The notes beneath the pieces were generated by a model. It was given only the letters and a program-made list of their open reading frames with translations. It ran no database searches and had not been told where the DNA came from. A stretch of DNA of 64,000 bases from Acidithiobacillus caldus ATCC 51756. Its GTDB lineage: Bacteria; Pseudomonadota; Gammaproteobacteria; Acidithiobacillales; Acidithiobacillaceae. The first letter of the stretch is position 1. Each line of letters begins with the position of its first letter. The stretch spans positions 751,549-815,548 of the forward strand of contig NZ_CP005986.1 in NCBI RefSeq assembly GCF_000175575.2, written 5' to 3'. Below, in pieces: positions 21,534 to 29,750 of this stretch. The translations under genes and the position numbers were made by a program.

Positions 21534-22045
21534 TTACGCTTTTCCTTGGTTCGTGTCTGCTGCGCGAGCAGTTCCTGTGCAAGAGGAGGGTCGAGGCGCT
21601 GCAAGATCGGTAGCAGAGCACCGGCTTCGAGAGGACGACCCTCGGCGATTAGAGATTTTGCTGCCAGATAGTAGTTTTTTGCCGCGAGCTGCGGACGTCC
21701 GGTCTGATAATAGATATTGCCGAGTTCACCATACCAGCGTGGCTGAGGATGTTCCTTGATAAGTTTCTCATACGCCGTTATGGCACCATTTATATTCCCA
21801 TGCCAATAGTCTGCTCGTGCCTGAATGGCAAGACGGTCCAGCTGCGCGTTCTGTTCCTTGGAAGACGATTTCCCTGGCGCCTTCTTTGCGATGTTCTGGG
21901 CTTGTTTTGCTTTGTTTTCAGAGCGCTCGGTCTTGGTTTTTGCCGGCTCTACCTTCACGGCATCTGCCGCGATTGCGGGAGGGAAATTGCTCAAGACAAA
22001 AACAACGACCATGGTGACTATGGAAATCTGCCCAATTTTTCCCAT
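21530..22045 (-). CDS. Exported TPR-repeat protein
   Basis: A 171-residue protein starting at the ATG at 22045, which has AGGAG seven bases upstream; an ATG seven codons earlier lacks such a site. A signal peptide (about 1-27, ending PPAIAADA) precedes a Lys-rich linker and a TPR-like helical region (about 75-165) containing RADYWHGNINGAITAYEKLI, WYGELGNIYYQTGRPQLAAK and ALLPILQRLDPPLAQELL. The same block recurs in the products of 22063-22653 and 30397-31278. Probably periplasmic, acting as a protein-protein scaffold; function unknown. Confidence 0.78.
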   Translation of the reverse strand: MGKIGQISIVTMVVVFVLSNFPPAIAADAVKVEPAKTKTERSENKAKQAQNIAKKAPGKSSSKEQNAQLDRLAIQARADYWHGNINGAITAYEKLIKEHPQPRWYGELGNIYYQTGRPQLAAKNYYLAAKSLIAEGRPLEAGALLPILQRLDPPLAQELLAQQTRTKEKRK

Positions 22046-22062
22046 TGATAAACTCCTTGCAG

Positions 22063-22653
22063 TCATTTTGCCAGCTCTGCCTGCAGCTGCATGGCCGCCT
22101 CGGGATTCAATCGGGTGAGGATAGGAATCAGTGCTGCAGCCTGCGCGTAGCGCCCCTGCGCCAATAACAACCGCCCGGCATGGCCGTAGGCGTTGCCAGC
22201 AGCAATTCTTTGCCCAGCAGCCCAGAGCACATTGCCGAGCTCACCGTAGAGTGCAGCGCGATCGGGATCTGCTTCGATCAACGCACGGTAATCGCCAATG
22301 GCCACCGCATAGTCGCGCAGCCAATACGCCTGTCGTGCCGCCATGAGCAGGGTGAGTTGACGATCGCTGAGACGATTTTCCGAACTCGTGGTGGTCGTCG
22401 GCGCATGGCCTGGTATCTCAGCCTCGTGCGTTGGCAGGGGGGCAGTTGCCGCCGGCGTTGGCGCAGGGGCCGGGTGGACCGCGGCGGGCTCGACTGTTTT
22501 ACCGCGCCAGTCTGCCCAATGGCGTGCAAGGTAGGCGCGTACGCTTTGCCAGTCCTGTTGCCAGGTGCCGGGATGTTGGGCGATGGCAATGCCAATGAGC
22601 ACGATCGCCACCAAAAGTATAAGAAAGAGCAATCGTGCCAGAAAAGCTCGCAT
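22063..22653 (-). CDS. Membrane-anchored TPR-repeat protein
   Basis: A 196-residue protein with an N-terminal hydrophobic anchor (about 5-26, LARLLFLILLVAIVLIGIAI), a Pro/Ala/Thr-rich linker (about 50-90) and a C-terminal TPR-like region: MAARQAYWLRDYAVAIGDYR, ALYGELGNVLWAAGQRIAA and ALIPILTRLNPEAAMQLQ. This region aligns with the downstream exported TPR protein and with the protein at 30397-31278, so the three are paralogues. AGGAG precedes the ATG. Likely periplasmic domain tethered to the inner membrane. Confidence 0.78.
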   Translation of the reverse strand: MRAFLARLLFLILLVAIVLIGIAIAQHPGTWQQDWQSVRAYLARHWADWRGKTVEPAAVHPAPAPTPAATAPLPTHEAEIPGHAPTTTTSSENRLSDRQLTLLMAARQAYWLRDYAVAIGDYRALIEADPDRAALYGELGNVLWAAGQRIAAGNAYGHAGRLLLAQGRYAQAAALIPILTRLNPEAAMQLQAELAK

Positions 22654-22686
22654 ATCAGGACTCCTGCCGAGGTGGTGATTTCATCG

Positions 22687-23151
22687 TCATGGTACGAAGG
22701 GTCCCGGAGGCGGGGGCACATCCATGGAGGAACTGGCGGCGGGCGGCGGCAGGGTACCTGTAGCCATTTGTGGGGTAGCCGACGCGTCGTTGGGATAGCC
22801 ATAGTAGGCACCCTCAGGCGGGTATGCAGGCTCCGGTGCTGGATAAGCGGGAGCAGGATATCCACTGGGACCCATATAGGCGCCGCCGTAGTAGGCCGCA
22901 TATGGACCATCGTAGGCACCATAGCTGCCGGTGCTAAAGGTCATGGGACCACCCCTTGGCCGCTGAATATGCATGCTGCCCATACTCCAGGGACCCATGC
23001 TGCCGGAAAACGGTCCACCCCAGCCCGAGAATGGGCCGGCAAAATTCTCCATGGGTCCCCACCCTCCCCAAGGCCCCCAGGCAAGAGCAGAGCTGCTGGT
23101 CAGCACAGTCATCGCTGCCAGCGTGAGGGCAGCGGCGCGACGCGATTTCAT
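22687..23151 (-). CDS. Secreted Gly/Trp/Pro/Tyr-rich protein (family copy 1)
   Basis: A 154-residue protein with a clear signal peptide (about 1-24, ending SSSALA) and a mature part that begins WGPWGGWGPMENFAGPFSGW. It contains the block GPWSMGSMHIQRPRGGPMTF that recurs in the proteins of 23176-23610 and 29751-30299, then a Tyr/Gly/Pro/Ala-rich tail. The composition recalls sulfur-globule envelope proteins and other structural secreted proteins, but no enzymatic motif is present. I start it at the ATG at 23151; a GTG three codons upstream sits at better distance from a GGAGGAG box and may be the true start. Confidence 0.75.
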   Translation of the reverse strand: MKSRRAAALTLAAMTVLTSSSALAWGPWGGWGPMENFAGPFSGWGGPFSGSMGPWSMGSMHIQRPRGGPMTFSTGSYGAYDGPYAAYYGGAYMGPSGYPAPAYPAPEPAYPPEGAYYGYPNDASATPQMATGTLPPPAASSSMDVPPPPGPFVP

Positions 23152-23175
23152 CCGTAACACGATTCGCTCCTCCAC

Positions 23176-23610
23176 TCACCACCAACCCATGGGAGACATC
23201 GGTCCCCAGGGTGACATCGGACTGCCCCAACCCGACCATGGACTCCCGCCCCATGGTATTCCGCCACCCCAGGGTCTGCCCCAACCGGACCAGGGCGTGC
23301 CGCTACCCCAGCCGGACCAAGGCTGTCCCCAGCCGTCCCATGGGCCACCGGAAAAGCTCATGGGACCACCGTGGGGAAACTGCATGCTGAAGCTGCCCAT
23401 ATTCCACGGGCCGAAACTGCCGTTTCCCGGTCCCCCGTAGCCACCCCAAGGTCCGGCATAACCATCCCAAGGGCTGCCGTACCAGCCTCCGCCCCAAGGC
23501 ATCCCTCCGCCCCAGGGCATTCCTCCACCATCCCAAGATCCCCAAGCAAGAGCAGAAGCGGGTAGGGCCAAGATCAACAACGTAGCAACGGCTAATGGTA
23601 CTTTTTTCAT
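23176..23610 (-). CDS. Secreted Gly/Trp/Pro-rich protein (family copy 2)
   Basis: A 144-residue protein: signal peptide (about 1-22, MKKVPLAVATLLILALPASA) followed by a mature part made almost wholly of Gly, Trp, Pro, Ser and Met, with repeats such as MPWGGGMPWGGGW and PWSGWGSGTPWSGWGRPWGG. The family block GPWNMGSFSMQFPHGGPMSF is present. It lacks the Tyr-rich tail of the other two copies and ends SPMGWW. The ATG at 23610 was chosen because the open frame upstream has no signal-peptide character. Probably a structural, exported protein. Confidence 0.76.
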   Translation of the reverse strand: MKKVPLAVATLLILALPASALAWGSWDGGGMPWGGGMPWGGGWYGSPWDGYAGPWGGYGGPGNGSFGPWNMGSFSMQFPHGGPMSFSGGPWDGWGQPWSGWGSGTPWSGWGRPWGGGIPWGGSPWSGWGSPMSPWGPMSPMGWW

Positions 23611-23679
23611 GACGATGCACCTCTCGAATCGACGGGACGATGAGCGTCCCAGCACAAAATCACCGCGATCCCCGGGGAT

Positions 23680-24606
23680 CTACTGCCAAGGCGGCGGCGC
23701 ATATGGGCCAGGACCCACGGGTGGACGGCCAGGGCCGTAGCCGGACGGGGGCCCATAGGGCATGGGTGGGGGCGGTGGCGCCATCGGTCCTTGCCATCCA
23801 CCGGCTGGGTGCCCGCCCATCTCCGGCAGGGGTGGATAGGGCCCCTGGGGTGGTGGACCGTAGGCCTCTGCCTGTGGGCCGTAGGCCGGTGGCATCGCGT
23901 AGGGCTCGGGGTAGGGACTGGGACCCATGGGTGGACGGCCAGGGCCGTAGCCGGGCGGAGCCCCATAAGGCATGGGTGGAGGCGGTGGCGCCATCGGCCC
24001 CTGCCATCCCCCGGCCCATCCCCCAGCGGGACTCGCATGCGTAGCGGACAGTGGAGGGTATGGCCCCTGTGGCGGCGGACCGTAAGCGGGCGTCCTTGGT
24101 CCGTAGGCTGGCTGGGGATAGGTACGTGGGGGCATCGGCGGATAGCCTTGTGCTCCGGGCGCCGTCCAGTACGGCTGTGCCATGGCGGGGTAGGGGGCAC
24201 CCTGGGATGCGGCGGGATAACCGCCCATGGAGCCGTTACCACCAGATTGCGGACTGCTGTTGCCGGCACTCAATTCTTCTGGAGATACGGGGTAGGGCCC
24301 GGGAGGTGGCGGCACGTAGGCAACGGCTTCGGCTCGTGGGGCCAGGGGCGCTTGAGCGATACCGTTCCACTCCGGTGCGGTGCCATCGCTCTGCACCCCC
24401 CCACGCGACGGTATGGAGTCGTCGCTGGGAGCGGGCATTGCGGACGGACCAGTATCGCCTTGCCAGGGAATCATCCCGGAAGTACTGCCGCTGCCCACGG
24501 TGGTGTAATTCCCATCGTAGGGCGCGGCGACAGCGCCACTGCCGACGAGGAGACCGGCGAGCGCCATCAGGGCTCGGAGGCGATTGGTGGAAGGTTTAGG
24601 GTACAT
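23680..24606 (-). CDS. Secreted Pro/Gly/Tyr-rich repeat protein
   Basis: A 308-residue protein, started at the ATG at 24606 behind GAGGAGA. A signal peptide (about 1-28, LRALMALAGLLVGSGAVAA) is followed by a low-complexity chain of Pro, Gly, Tyr, Ala and Met. The C-terminal half has two similar copies of a block with YGPPPQGPYPPL, GGWQGPMAPPPPPMPYG and GYGPGRPPMGP or GYGPGRPPVGP. No Cys and no catalytic motif. It begins 20 bases after the RND pump gene and precedes the Gly/Trp-rich genes, so it belongs to the same array. Confidence 0.76.
   Translation of the reverse strand: MYPKPSTNRLRALMALAGLLVGSGAVAAPYDGNYTTVGSGSTSGMIPWQGDTGPSAMPAPSDDSIPSRGGVQSDGTAPEWNGIAQAPLAPRAEAVAYVPPPPGPYPVSPEELSAGNSSPQSGGNGSMGGYPAASQGAPYPAMAQPYWTAPGAQGYPPMPPRTYPQPAYGPRTPAYGPPPQGPYPPLSATHASPAGGWAGGWQGPMAPPPPPMPYGAPPGYGPGRPPMGPSPYPEPYAMPPAYGPQAEAYGPPPQGPYPPLPEMGGHPAGGWQGPMAPPPPPMPYGPPSGYGPGRPPVGPGPYAPPPWQ
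23685..24100 (-). repeat. Two-copy internal repeat in the Pro/Gly/Tyr-rich gene
   Basis: The DNA from about 23690 to 23870 and from about 23920 to 24100 is similar at nucleotide level, with long shared runs around the segments that encode PMAPPPPPMPYG and YGPPPQGPYPPL. It records a tandem duplication inside the gene; the copies differ by scattered substitutions and small length changes. Confidence 0.75.
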
Positions 24607-24626
24607 ACGGATTCTCCTCGAGGCAG

Positions 24627-27600
24627 TTACTTCGTGAACAGGCGCGTAAGAAAACGGCGCCACGCGGTGACAAAAGCCCGGAGATCCTCCCAAAGGCTAT
24701 GCCAGATCAATGACAGCAGGGCAAAACCATTGCCGCCGCGATGCTTCGTCCGCTGCGGACGGGTGCCGCTGTCCACCTTTTCGCTACGGGTAAGGGGCAT
24801 CTCCCCAGGATGGACGACGATCCAGTTGCGGCGACTCATGGGAAATGGTGGCTTCCCCCTCATCGTGCCGTTATCCAGGTCGATACTGGCCGGACAAAAA
24901 GCGCGGCGACCACTGACGCAACCCATGGGAATGACCAGCAGGGTGAGAATGGTCGACACCATCACCCCAAAGAGCAGGGAGATACCCATGCCGCGGAAAA
25001 TGGGTGAGGTGATGATCTCCGCCGAGCCCAGCATCAGTGCCAGAGCGGTAATGACGATGGGACGGGTACGGGTGGCACAGGCTTCGATCAGCGCATCGAG
25101 CACGGGATAGCCCTCGGCGACCCGCTGCTGGGAGTAATCCACCAAGAGGATCGAATTGCGCACGATGATACCGGCCAACGCGATGAAGCCGATCATCGAA
25201 GTAGCGGTAAAACTGGCGCCAAAGAGCCAGTGTCCCGGCAAAATCCCGATCAAGGTCAATGGAATGGGGACCATGATGATGGCAGGAATGATGAAATTGC
25301 CGAACTCCCAGACCACCAGCATGTAGATCAGCACCAGGGCGACCAGGAAAGCCGCGCCCATATCGCGGAAGGTGGTATACGTCACCGTCCATGCCCCCCC
25401 CCATTTGATGGCGGCACGGTCCCCACTCGGCTGACTGATCCAGTCGATTCCCAGAGCCTTGCCCGTGGGCGCTAGGTAGTGACGTAGGGCGGACTGGACT
25501 TCGAGCATGCCGTACAGAGGGGCATCGAGACGTCCCTGGGTATCCGCCATGACGTATTGCACCGGGCGAAGATCCTGCTGGTATATGGGCGCCTCTGCGG
25601 GGACGCGCTGGAAATTGCCCAGACTGTACAGTGGCACCACCCCGTAGTGCGGCGAAGGAATCGGCAGGTTGGCCAGATTCTGTACATTGCTGCGTAGATA
25701 CAGAGGTGCCTGCAGGAAAATCGGTACCGCCAGAGTCTGTCCGTAGGGATGGAAATCCCCCAGCTCGTAGCCGCCCATGACCAGGGCCAGGGTATCGTTG
25801 ACCGTGGCGTTGCTGATTCCTGCCATGCCGGCGCGGGTGGCATCCACACGGAAGGCAAGCAGGTCGTGGGGCGCCATCAGGGTGTTATTGACGTCCGTCA
25901 GGTTCCTGCTGTGTTCAAAGACCGTGGTCAGATGTTTGGCCACCGCATCCCGAACCGCTGCTGATGGACCGTAGACCTCGGCCACCACGGGCGCCAACAC
26001 CGGAGGACCCGGCGGCGTCTGCACCACCTGAAGCCGTGCTCCCCAGCTCTGCGCCACGGCTTCGATACGCCGTCGCGCCTCCTTGGCCAAAGTCGAACTG
26101 GAAGCAGAGCGATCGCCGCTGTCCACCAACTGCACGTGGATCATGGCCTGCCAAGGCTGGTTACGCAGGTAGTAGTGGCGAACCATCCCATTGAAATCGT
26201 AGGGTTCCGGCGTGCCCACGTAGCTTTGCAGGGCAACGACATCGCGCATGCCCCGTAGCCTTTCCTCAATGGCGTAGGTCGCGTTGGCGGTATCGGCCAG
26301 TGCAGTGCCCGCGGGCATGTTCACCACCACATCGAATTCATCGGAATTATCGTGGGGGAGCATGGTGAAAGGCACCCATTCCACCACGAACAAGGCTAAG
26401 CTCCCGAAGAAGGCGACGACGATACCGGCGAGAAACAATCGGCCGTAGAGCTTGCGCCGTACCAGCGGAATCAGGGTCTGGGCGAAGAATTTGCGCAACC
26501 AGGCCGCTTGCCGTGCCTCGCGATGGTGCATCTTTTCGAGCACCCGCAGATTGGGCTTGAAGCGCACGATCAACCACGGCGCCAGAGCAAAGGCGATGAG
26601 TAAGGAAGAGAGCATGGCCACGGATCCCAGCACCGGAATCGGAGCCATGTACGGACCCATCATGCCGCCCACGAAGCCCATGGGCAGCAGGGCTGCAATG
26701 ACCGTGAAGGTAGCCAGGATGGTGGGATTCCCCACTTCGCGTACGGCGTCGATGAGGGTTTCCGTCGAAGTGTTGTTCTCTTGTAGCCAACGACGATAGA
26801 CGTTTTCGACGATGACGATGGAGTCGTCGACCAGAATACCGATGGAGAAGATGAGTCCAAAAAGGCTGACGCGATTGATGGTGATGCCCAAAAGCCACGC
26901 CGCGAACACCGTAATCAACAAGATCAGCGGAATGGTGATGACGACAACGGCGGCAGCGCGCCAGCCCAGGGTGAGAAAAATGAGTGCGCTGACGGCAGCA
27001 GTGGCCACCAACAGCTTGAAGAGGAGTGAGTTGACCTTGTCGTTGGCGGTCTTGCCGTCATCCCGAGTGATGCTGACGTGGACATTCTCTGGAATGACAG
27101 ACCCCTCCAGGGAATGGATCCGCGCAATCAGCGCCTCGGCAACGCTCACGGCATTGCTGCCGGCCGTCTTGGCCAGGGCAATGGTCACCGCTGGAGCGTT
27201 GTGAATCGGCTCGCCCCTGTGCGCTGCACCGGTGCTGTAGGTAACGAGGCTGTGGGGAGCGATGGGACCGTAGTGCACGCTCGCCACCTGGGAGAGGTAC
27301 ACCGGTGCCCCATGGAAGACGCCGACGACGAGATTCTCAACCTGCCGTGGGCTGCGCAGGAAACCACCGCTCAGAATCGCCAAATGCTGGTTGTTACCCT
27401 CGGCGCTGCCACTTTGCGACTCCTGATTGGCGGAGCGCACCACCTCGGCAACGGCCTGGGGCGGCAGGTCATAGGCCGCCAAACGGCTTGGCTGCACATC
27501 GATATTCAGCGCGTCGGTAGCGCCGTGAACGATAAAGCTCTCGCCAGTGTCGGGAACCTCCTTCAAGCGCTTCAATACGCTCTGGGCGATTTCATCGAGG

Positions 27601-28115
27601 GTTCCCGGGCCCACACTCTCGGACCAGAGCGTAAAGGTCATGAAGGGGACGCTGTTGATACCCTTGGCGCGCACCAGGGGCTTGCCCGCCCCGACGGGGA
27701 TACGATCCATGTTTGCGGCGAGTTTGTTGTACACCGCCACCAGAGCCGGGGCCATGTGTTCGCCCACCTCAAAGCGCACCGTGACCATGGCCTCGCCCTG
27801 ATTGGAAACCGAATACACGTGGCGCACGCCCGGCAGTTCGCTCATCAGCTGCTGCAGGGGGTCTGCGACCATGCGTGCGACTTCTCCGGGCGAATGCCCA
27901 GGGTAGGGCACGAAGATGTCCACCATGGGCACGGATATCTGCGGATTGGATGCCCGCGGTGTGGAAACCAAGCCCAGAATACCGGCGGCGAGCAGCACCA
28001 CGAGCGAGAGCGGCGCCAAAGGCGAGTTGATGAAAATACGGGCAATGCTGCCTGCGAGACCAAGGCTTTTCTTCTCCGGCGCTTGCGGAGTGGGACTGCC
28101 GTTGCAGGTGCTCAT
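24627..28115 (-). CDS. RND-family inner-membrane transporter
   Basis: A 1162-residue transporter of the AcrB/hydrophobe-amphiphile RND type. Membrane helix 1 is near residue 35, the two large periplasmic loops follow helices 1 and 7, and the proton-relay Asp pair in helix 4 is kept (GILVDDSIVIVENV). In helix 10 the segment is AGIIVRNSILLVDY, with Arg or Asn where AcrB has its relay Lys. About 95 residues after the last helix (from CVSGRRAFCPASIDL to the end) form a basic, Trp-containing C-terminal extension that AcrB lacks. It overlaps the adaptor gene by ATGA. No outer-membrane channel gene lies nearby. Substrate unknown; the company it keeps suggests a hydrophobic or envelope-destined compound. 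Confidence 0.9.
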   Translation of the reverse strand: MSTCNGSPTPQAPEKKSLGLAGSIARIFINSPLAPLSLVVLLAAGILGLVSTPRASNPQISVPMVDIFVPYPGHSPGEVARMVADPLQQLMSELPGVRHVYSVSNQGEAMVTVRFEVGEHMAPALVAVYNKLAANMDRIPVGAGKPLVRAKGINSVPFMTFTLWSESVGPGTLDEIAQSVLKRLKEVPDTGESFIVHGATDALNIDVQPSRLAAYDLPPQAVAEVVRSANQESQSGSAEGNNQHLAILSGGFLRSPRQVENLVVGVFHGAPVYLSQVASVHYGPIAPHSLVTYSTGAAHRGEPIHNAPAVTIALAKTAGSNAVSVAEALIARIHSLEGSVIPENVHVSITRDDGKTANDKVNSLLFKLLVATAAVSALIFLTLGWRAAAVVVITIPLILLITVFAAWLLGITINRVSLFGLIFSIGILVDDSIVIVENVYRRWLQENNTSTETLIDAVREVGNPTILATFTVIAALLPMGFVGGMMGPYMAPIPVLGSVAMLSSLLIAFALAPWLIVRFKPNLRVLEKMHHREARQAAWLRKFFAQTLIPLVRRKLYGRLFLAGIVVAFFGSLALFVVEWVPFTMLPHDNSDEFDVVVNMPAGTALADTANATYAIEERLRGMRDVVALQSYVGTPEPYDFNGMVRHYYLRNQPWQAMIHVQLVDSGDRSASSSTLAKEARRRIEAVAQSWGARLQVVQTPPGPPVLAPVVAEVYGPSAAVRDAVAKHLTTVFEHSRNLTDVNNTLMAPHDLLAFRVDATRAGMAGISNATVNDTLALVMGGYELGDFHPYGQTLAVPIFLQAPLYLRSNVQNLANLPIPSPHYGVVPLYSLGNFQRVPAEAPIYQQDLRPVQYVMADTQGRLDAPLYGMLEVQSALRHYLAPTGKALGIDWISQPSGDRAAIKWGGAWTVTYTTFRDMGAAFLVALVLIYMLVVWEFGNFIIPAIIMVPIPLTLIGILPGHWLFGASFTATSMIGFIALAGIIVRNSILLVDYSQQRVAEGYPVLDALIEACATRTRPIVITALALMLGSAEIITSPIFRGMGISLLFGVMVSTILTLLVIPMGCVSGRRAFCPASIDLDNGTMRGKPPFPMSRRNWIVVHPGEMPLTRSEKVDSGTRPQRTKHRGGNGFALLSLIWHSLWEDLRAFVTAWRRFLTRLFTK

Positions 28116-29236
28116 GCATCCGCTCCCGAAGCAGTGCGCAGCCGATAGCCGGAGCCAATCCCGGCGGGCGGATCGTTGACCACGATCTCTCCAGGTCGTA
28201 ATCCCGACAGCACTTGCACCATGCCGTTACCCAGGGGTTCGCCCAAGCGCAAGACGCGCAGTTGCGTGACGCCGCGCACGTCCACCAGTACCGAGGGCAG
28301 ACTACGGCCGGGCAGCAAGGCCGACTTCGGGATGGCCACACCAAGGGAGGTCGACCGTGCAGCGGGCAGATGCACCGTCACATAATCACCGGCACGAATA
28401 CCGGTGTCCGGCGGTAGAGCGAGCTTGACGGCTATGGTATGGGTCTGCGCATCGGCCTGGGGCGCGATCTGTATCACCCGCGCGTCCACGGAACGCCCAT
28501 TGCTGGCGACTTCCAATGCCTCCCCAAGCCGCAGGCCCGCGCTCATGCTGGTGGGAACCTGAACCAGGACCTGCGCTGGTCCAGCCCCGCCCAAGACCAG
28601 AAGCGACTGGCCGGGCTGTACCACATCGCCCGGGTTCACATCCTTCTGCAAAATGACCCCGTAGAAAGGAGAGACGCCGTACGCGTTGCGGATCTCGGCG
28701 TCGATTTCGCGAATGCGATAGGCCGCCGATTGCAGCTGGGCCTGCGCCTGCAAGGCGGCGGCGCGGCGATTGTCCAGGGCTGCAAGATAATTGGCCCAGG
28801 GATTTTGCTGGTTGCCCATCATGGCAGCGAAGGCCTGACCAAACCAGGCGAAGGGATTCCAGGGATTGGCGCCGCCGTAGTTGTAGAGCTGCACCTGATA
28901 CTGGGAGTAACCATTGTCCACTGCCACCTGTGCGGCCGCATAGGCAGCCTCCGCCTGTGCCCGTTGTGCCAGCAGACCGGCGGTATCCAGCGCAACGACC
29001 ACCTCGTCGCCGCGAACCGGCGTGCCCGCAGGACCGGCAACGTACTGTACGCGACCGCCCGTCTGCGCCCGCAACACCACAACCTGCCCAGGAATGGCAC
29101 GGGCACCCAGGACCGGACCCAAAGCCGGCGCTTGGTGTACCTCGATCAAGGTCGGTGCGGCAAAGGCAAGGGTCGGCACAAGGCCGAGCGCCAGCATGGG
29201 CAACCAGCGAATTACGGTAAAGCTTCGAGAGGTCAT
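28112..29236 (-). CDS. Periplasmic adaptor (membrane-fusion) protein of the RND pump
   Basis: A 374-residue adaptor linking the RND pump to the outer membrane. A signal peptide (about 1-26, ending LAFAA) is followed by a biotinyl-lipoyl half-motif (GGRVQYVAGPAGTPVRGDEVVVAL), a helical hairpin at about 85-185, the second lipoyl half (YGVILQKDVNPGDVVQPGQSL) and beta-barrel and membrane-proximal domains. The hairpin is interrupted at about 118-150 by a Trp/Asn/Phe-rich insert (NPWNPFAWFGQAFAAMMGNQ), unlike the usual tip. I use the ATG at 29236; longer starts would precede the predicted sigma-54 transcription start. First gene of the nine-gene array. Confidence 0.88.
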   Translation of the reverse strand: MTSRSFTVIRWLPMLALGLVPTLAFAAPTLIEVHQAPALGPVLGARAIPGQVVVLRAQTGGRVQYVAGPAGTPVRGDEVVVALDTAGLLAQRAQAEAAYAAAQVAVDNGYSQYQVQLYNYGGANPWNPFAWFGQAFAAMMGNQQNPWANYLAALDNRRAAALQAQAQLQSAAYRIREIDAEIRNAYGVSPFYGVILQKDVNPGDVVQPGQSLLVLGGAGPAQVLVQVPTSMSAGLRLGEALEVASNGRSVDARVIQIAPQADAQTHTIAVKLALPPDTGIRAGDYVTVHLPAARSTSLGVAIPKSALLPGRSLPSVLVDVRGVTQLRVLRLGEPLGNGMVQVLSGLRPGEIVVNDPPAGIGSGYRLRTASGADA

Positions 29237-29273
29237 TTTGTCTACGTTCCTGAAGAATGTTCGCCATTGGGTT

Positions 29274-29289
29274 AGCATAGTTCGTGCCT
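29274..29289 (-). promoter_or_regulatory. Sigma-54 promoter of the RND/secreted-protein array
   Basis: On the minus strand the sequence reads AGGCACGAACTATGCT, against the sigma-54 consensus TGGCACGNNNNTTGCW. The invariant GG (-24) and GC (-12) are present with correct spacing. Transcription would start near 29263, giving a short leader before the ATG at 29236. Prediction from sequence only. Confidence 0.75.
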
Positions 29290-29334
29290 AATAGTAACGT
29301 ATTGTTTTCTATGCAATAATAAAATATCGATCGG

Positions 29335-29570
29335 TGATCTGTTGCACGACGGAAGGGTGTTTATAATGAAAAACAAAGAGATGATCTGTTGCAGGGGGAG
29401 CGTTGCGTTGCAGCACTCTTGGTCATCGATAGCGTGTGAGTCCAATTATCATCGTGGATTCAGACGGTTTTACGCGCTCGCGGAAATCGTCTGCTGCACA
29501 TGCAACGGCTGCAACAGGCGTAATATCGCAAGTGCATAATAAAAACAATGCGATATGTAATACCGTTGCA
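29335..29570. promoter_or_regulatory. Candidate activator-binding region between divergent sigma-54 promoters
   Basis: The 514-base gene-free stretch 29237-29750 is markedly more A+T-rich than its surroundings and holds six copies of GTTGCA or its complement TGCAAC: 29341, 29388, 29407, 29501, 29510 and 29565 (first base of each). Two lie in an exact 12-base direct repeat TGATCTGTTGCA (29335-29346 and 29382-29393). At 29493-29506 there is a near palindrome GCTGCACATGCAAC. The positions, 45 to 300 bases upstream of two opposed sigma-54 promoters, are what is expected of enhancer sites for an NtrC-type activator. Confidence 0.65.
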
Positions 29571-29624
29571 AAAAGAAAGAAGTCCGACCTCTAATATATA
29601 ATGAAAAAACATTGGGTTATAATT

Positions 29625-29640
29625 TGGCACGGACTGTGCT
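29625..29640 (+). promoter_or_regulatory. Sigma-54 promoter of the rightward secreted-protein/TPR pair
   Basis: TGGCACGGACTGTGCT matches the sigma-54 consensus TGGCACGNNNNTTGCW at every conserved base except one (G for the first T of TTGC). Transcription would start near 29651, about 100 bases before the ATG at 29751; the leader contains a hairpin GGGGCGC-AAAAG-GCGCTCC. Confidence 0.82.
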
Positions 29641-29750
29641 TGCCGTCATCTCAGTAATTCTGGAATGGGATTGCCGGGTGTCGAAAGGGGCGCAAAAGGC
29701 GCTCCGGACAACGACAGAAGATGGCGACTATGCGCAGGAGTACACCAATC

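Noticed and set aside
28096-28111. GTTGCAGGTGC inside the 5' end of the RND pump gene as another activator site
   Set aside because: It is coding sequence, lies about 1.2 kb downstream of the promoter, and only the left half matches the palindrome.
29340-29540. Short rightward open frame in the first gene-free region as a small gene
   Set aside because: Its product is Cys-rich without motif or ribosome-binding site, and the stretch is the A+T-rich region with the repeated hexamers, which reads as regulatory.
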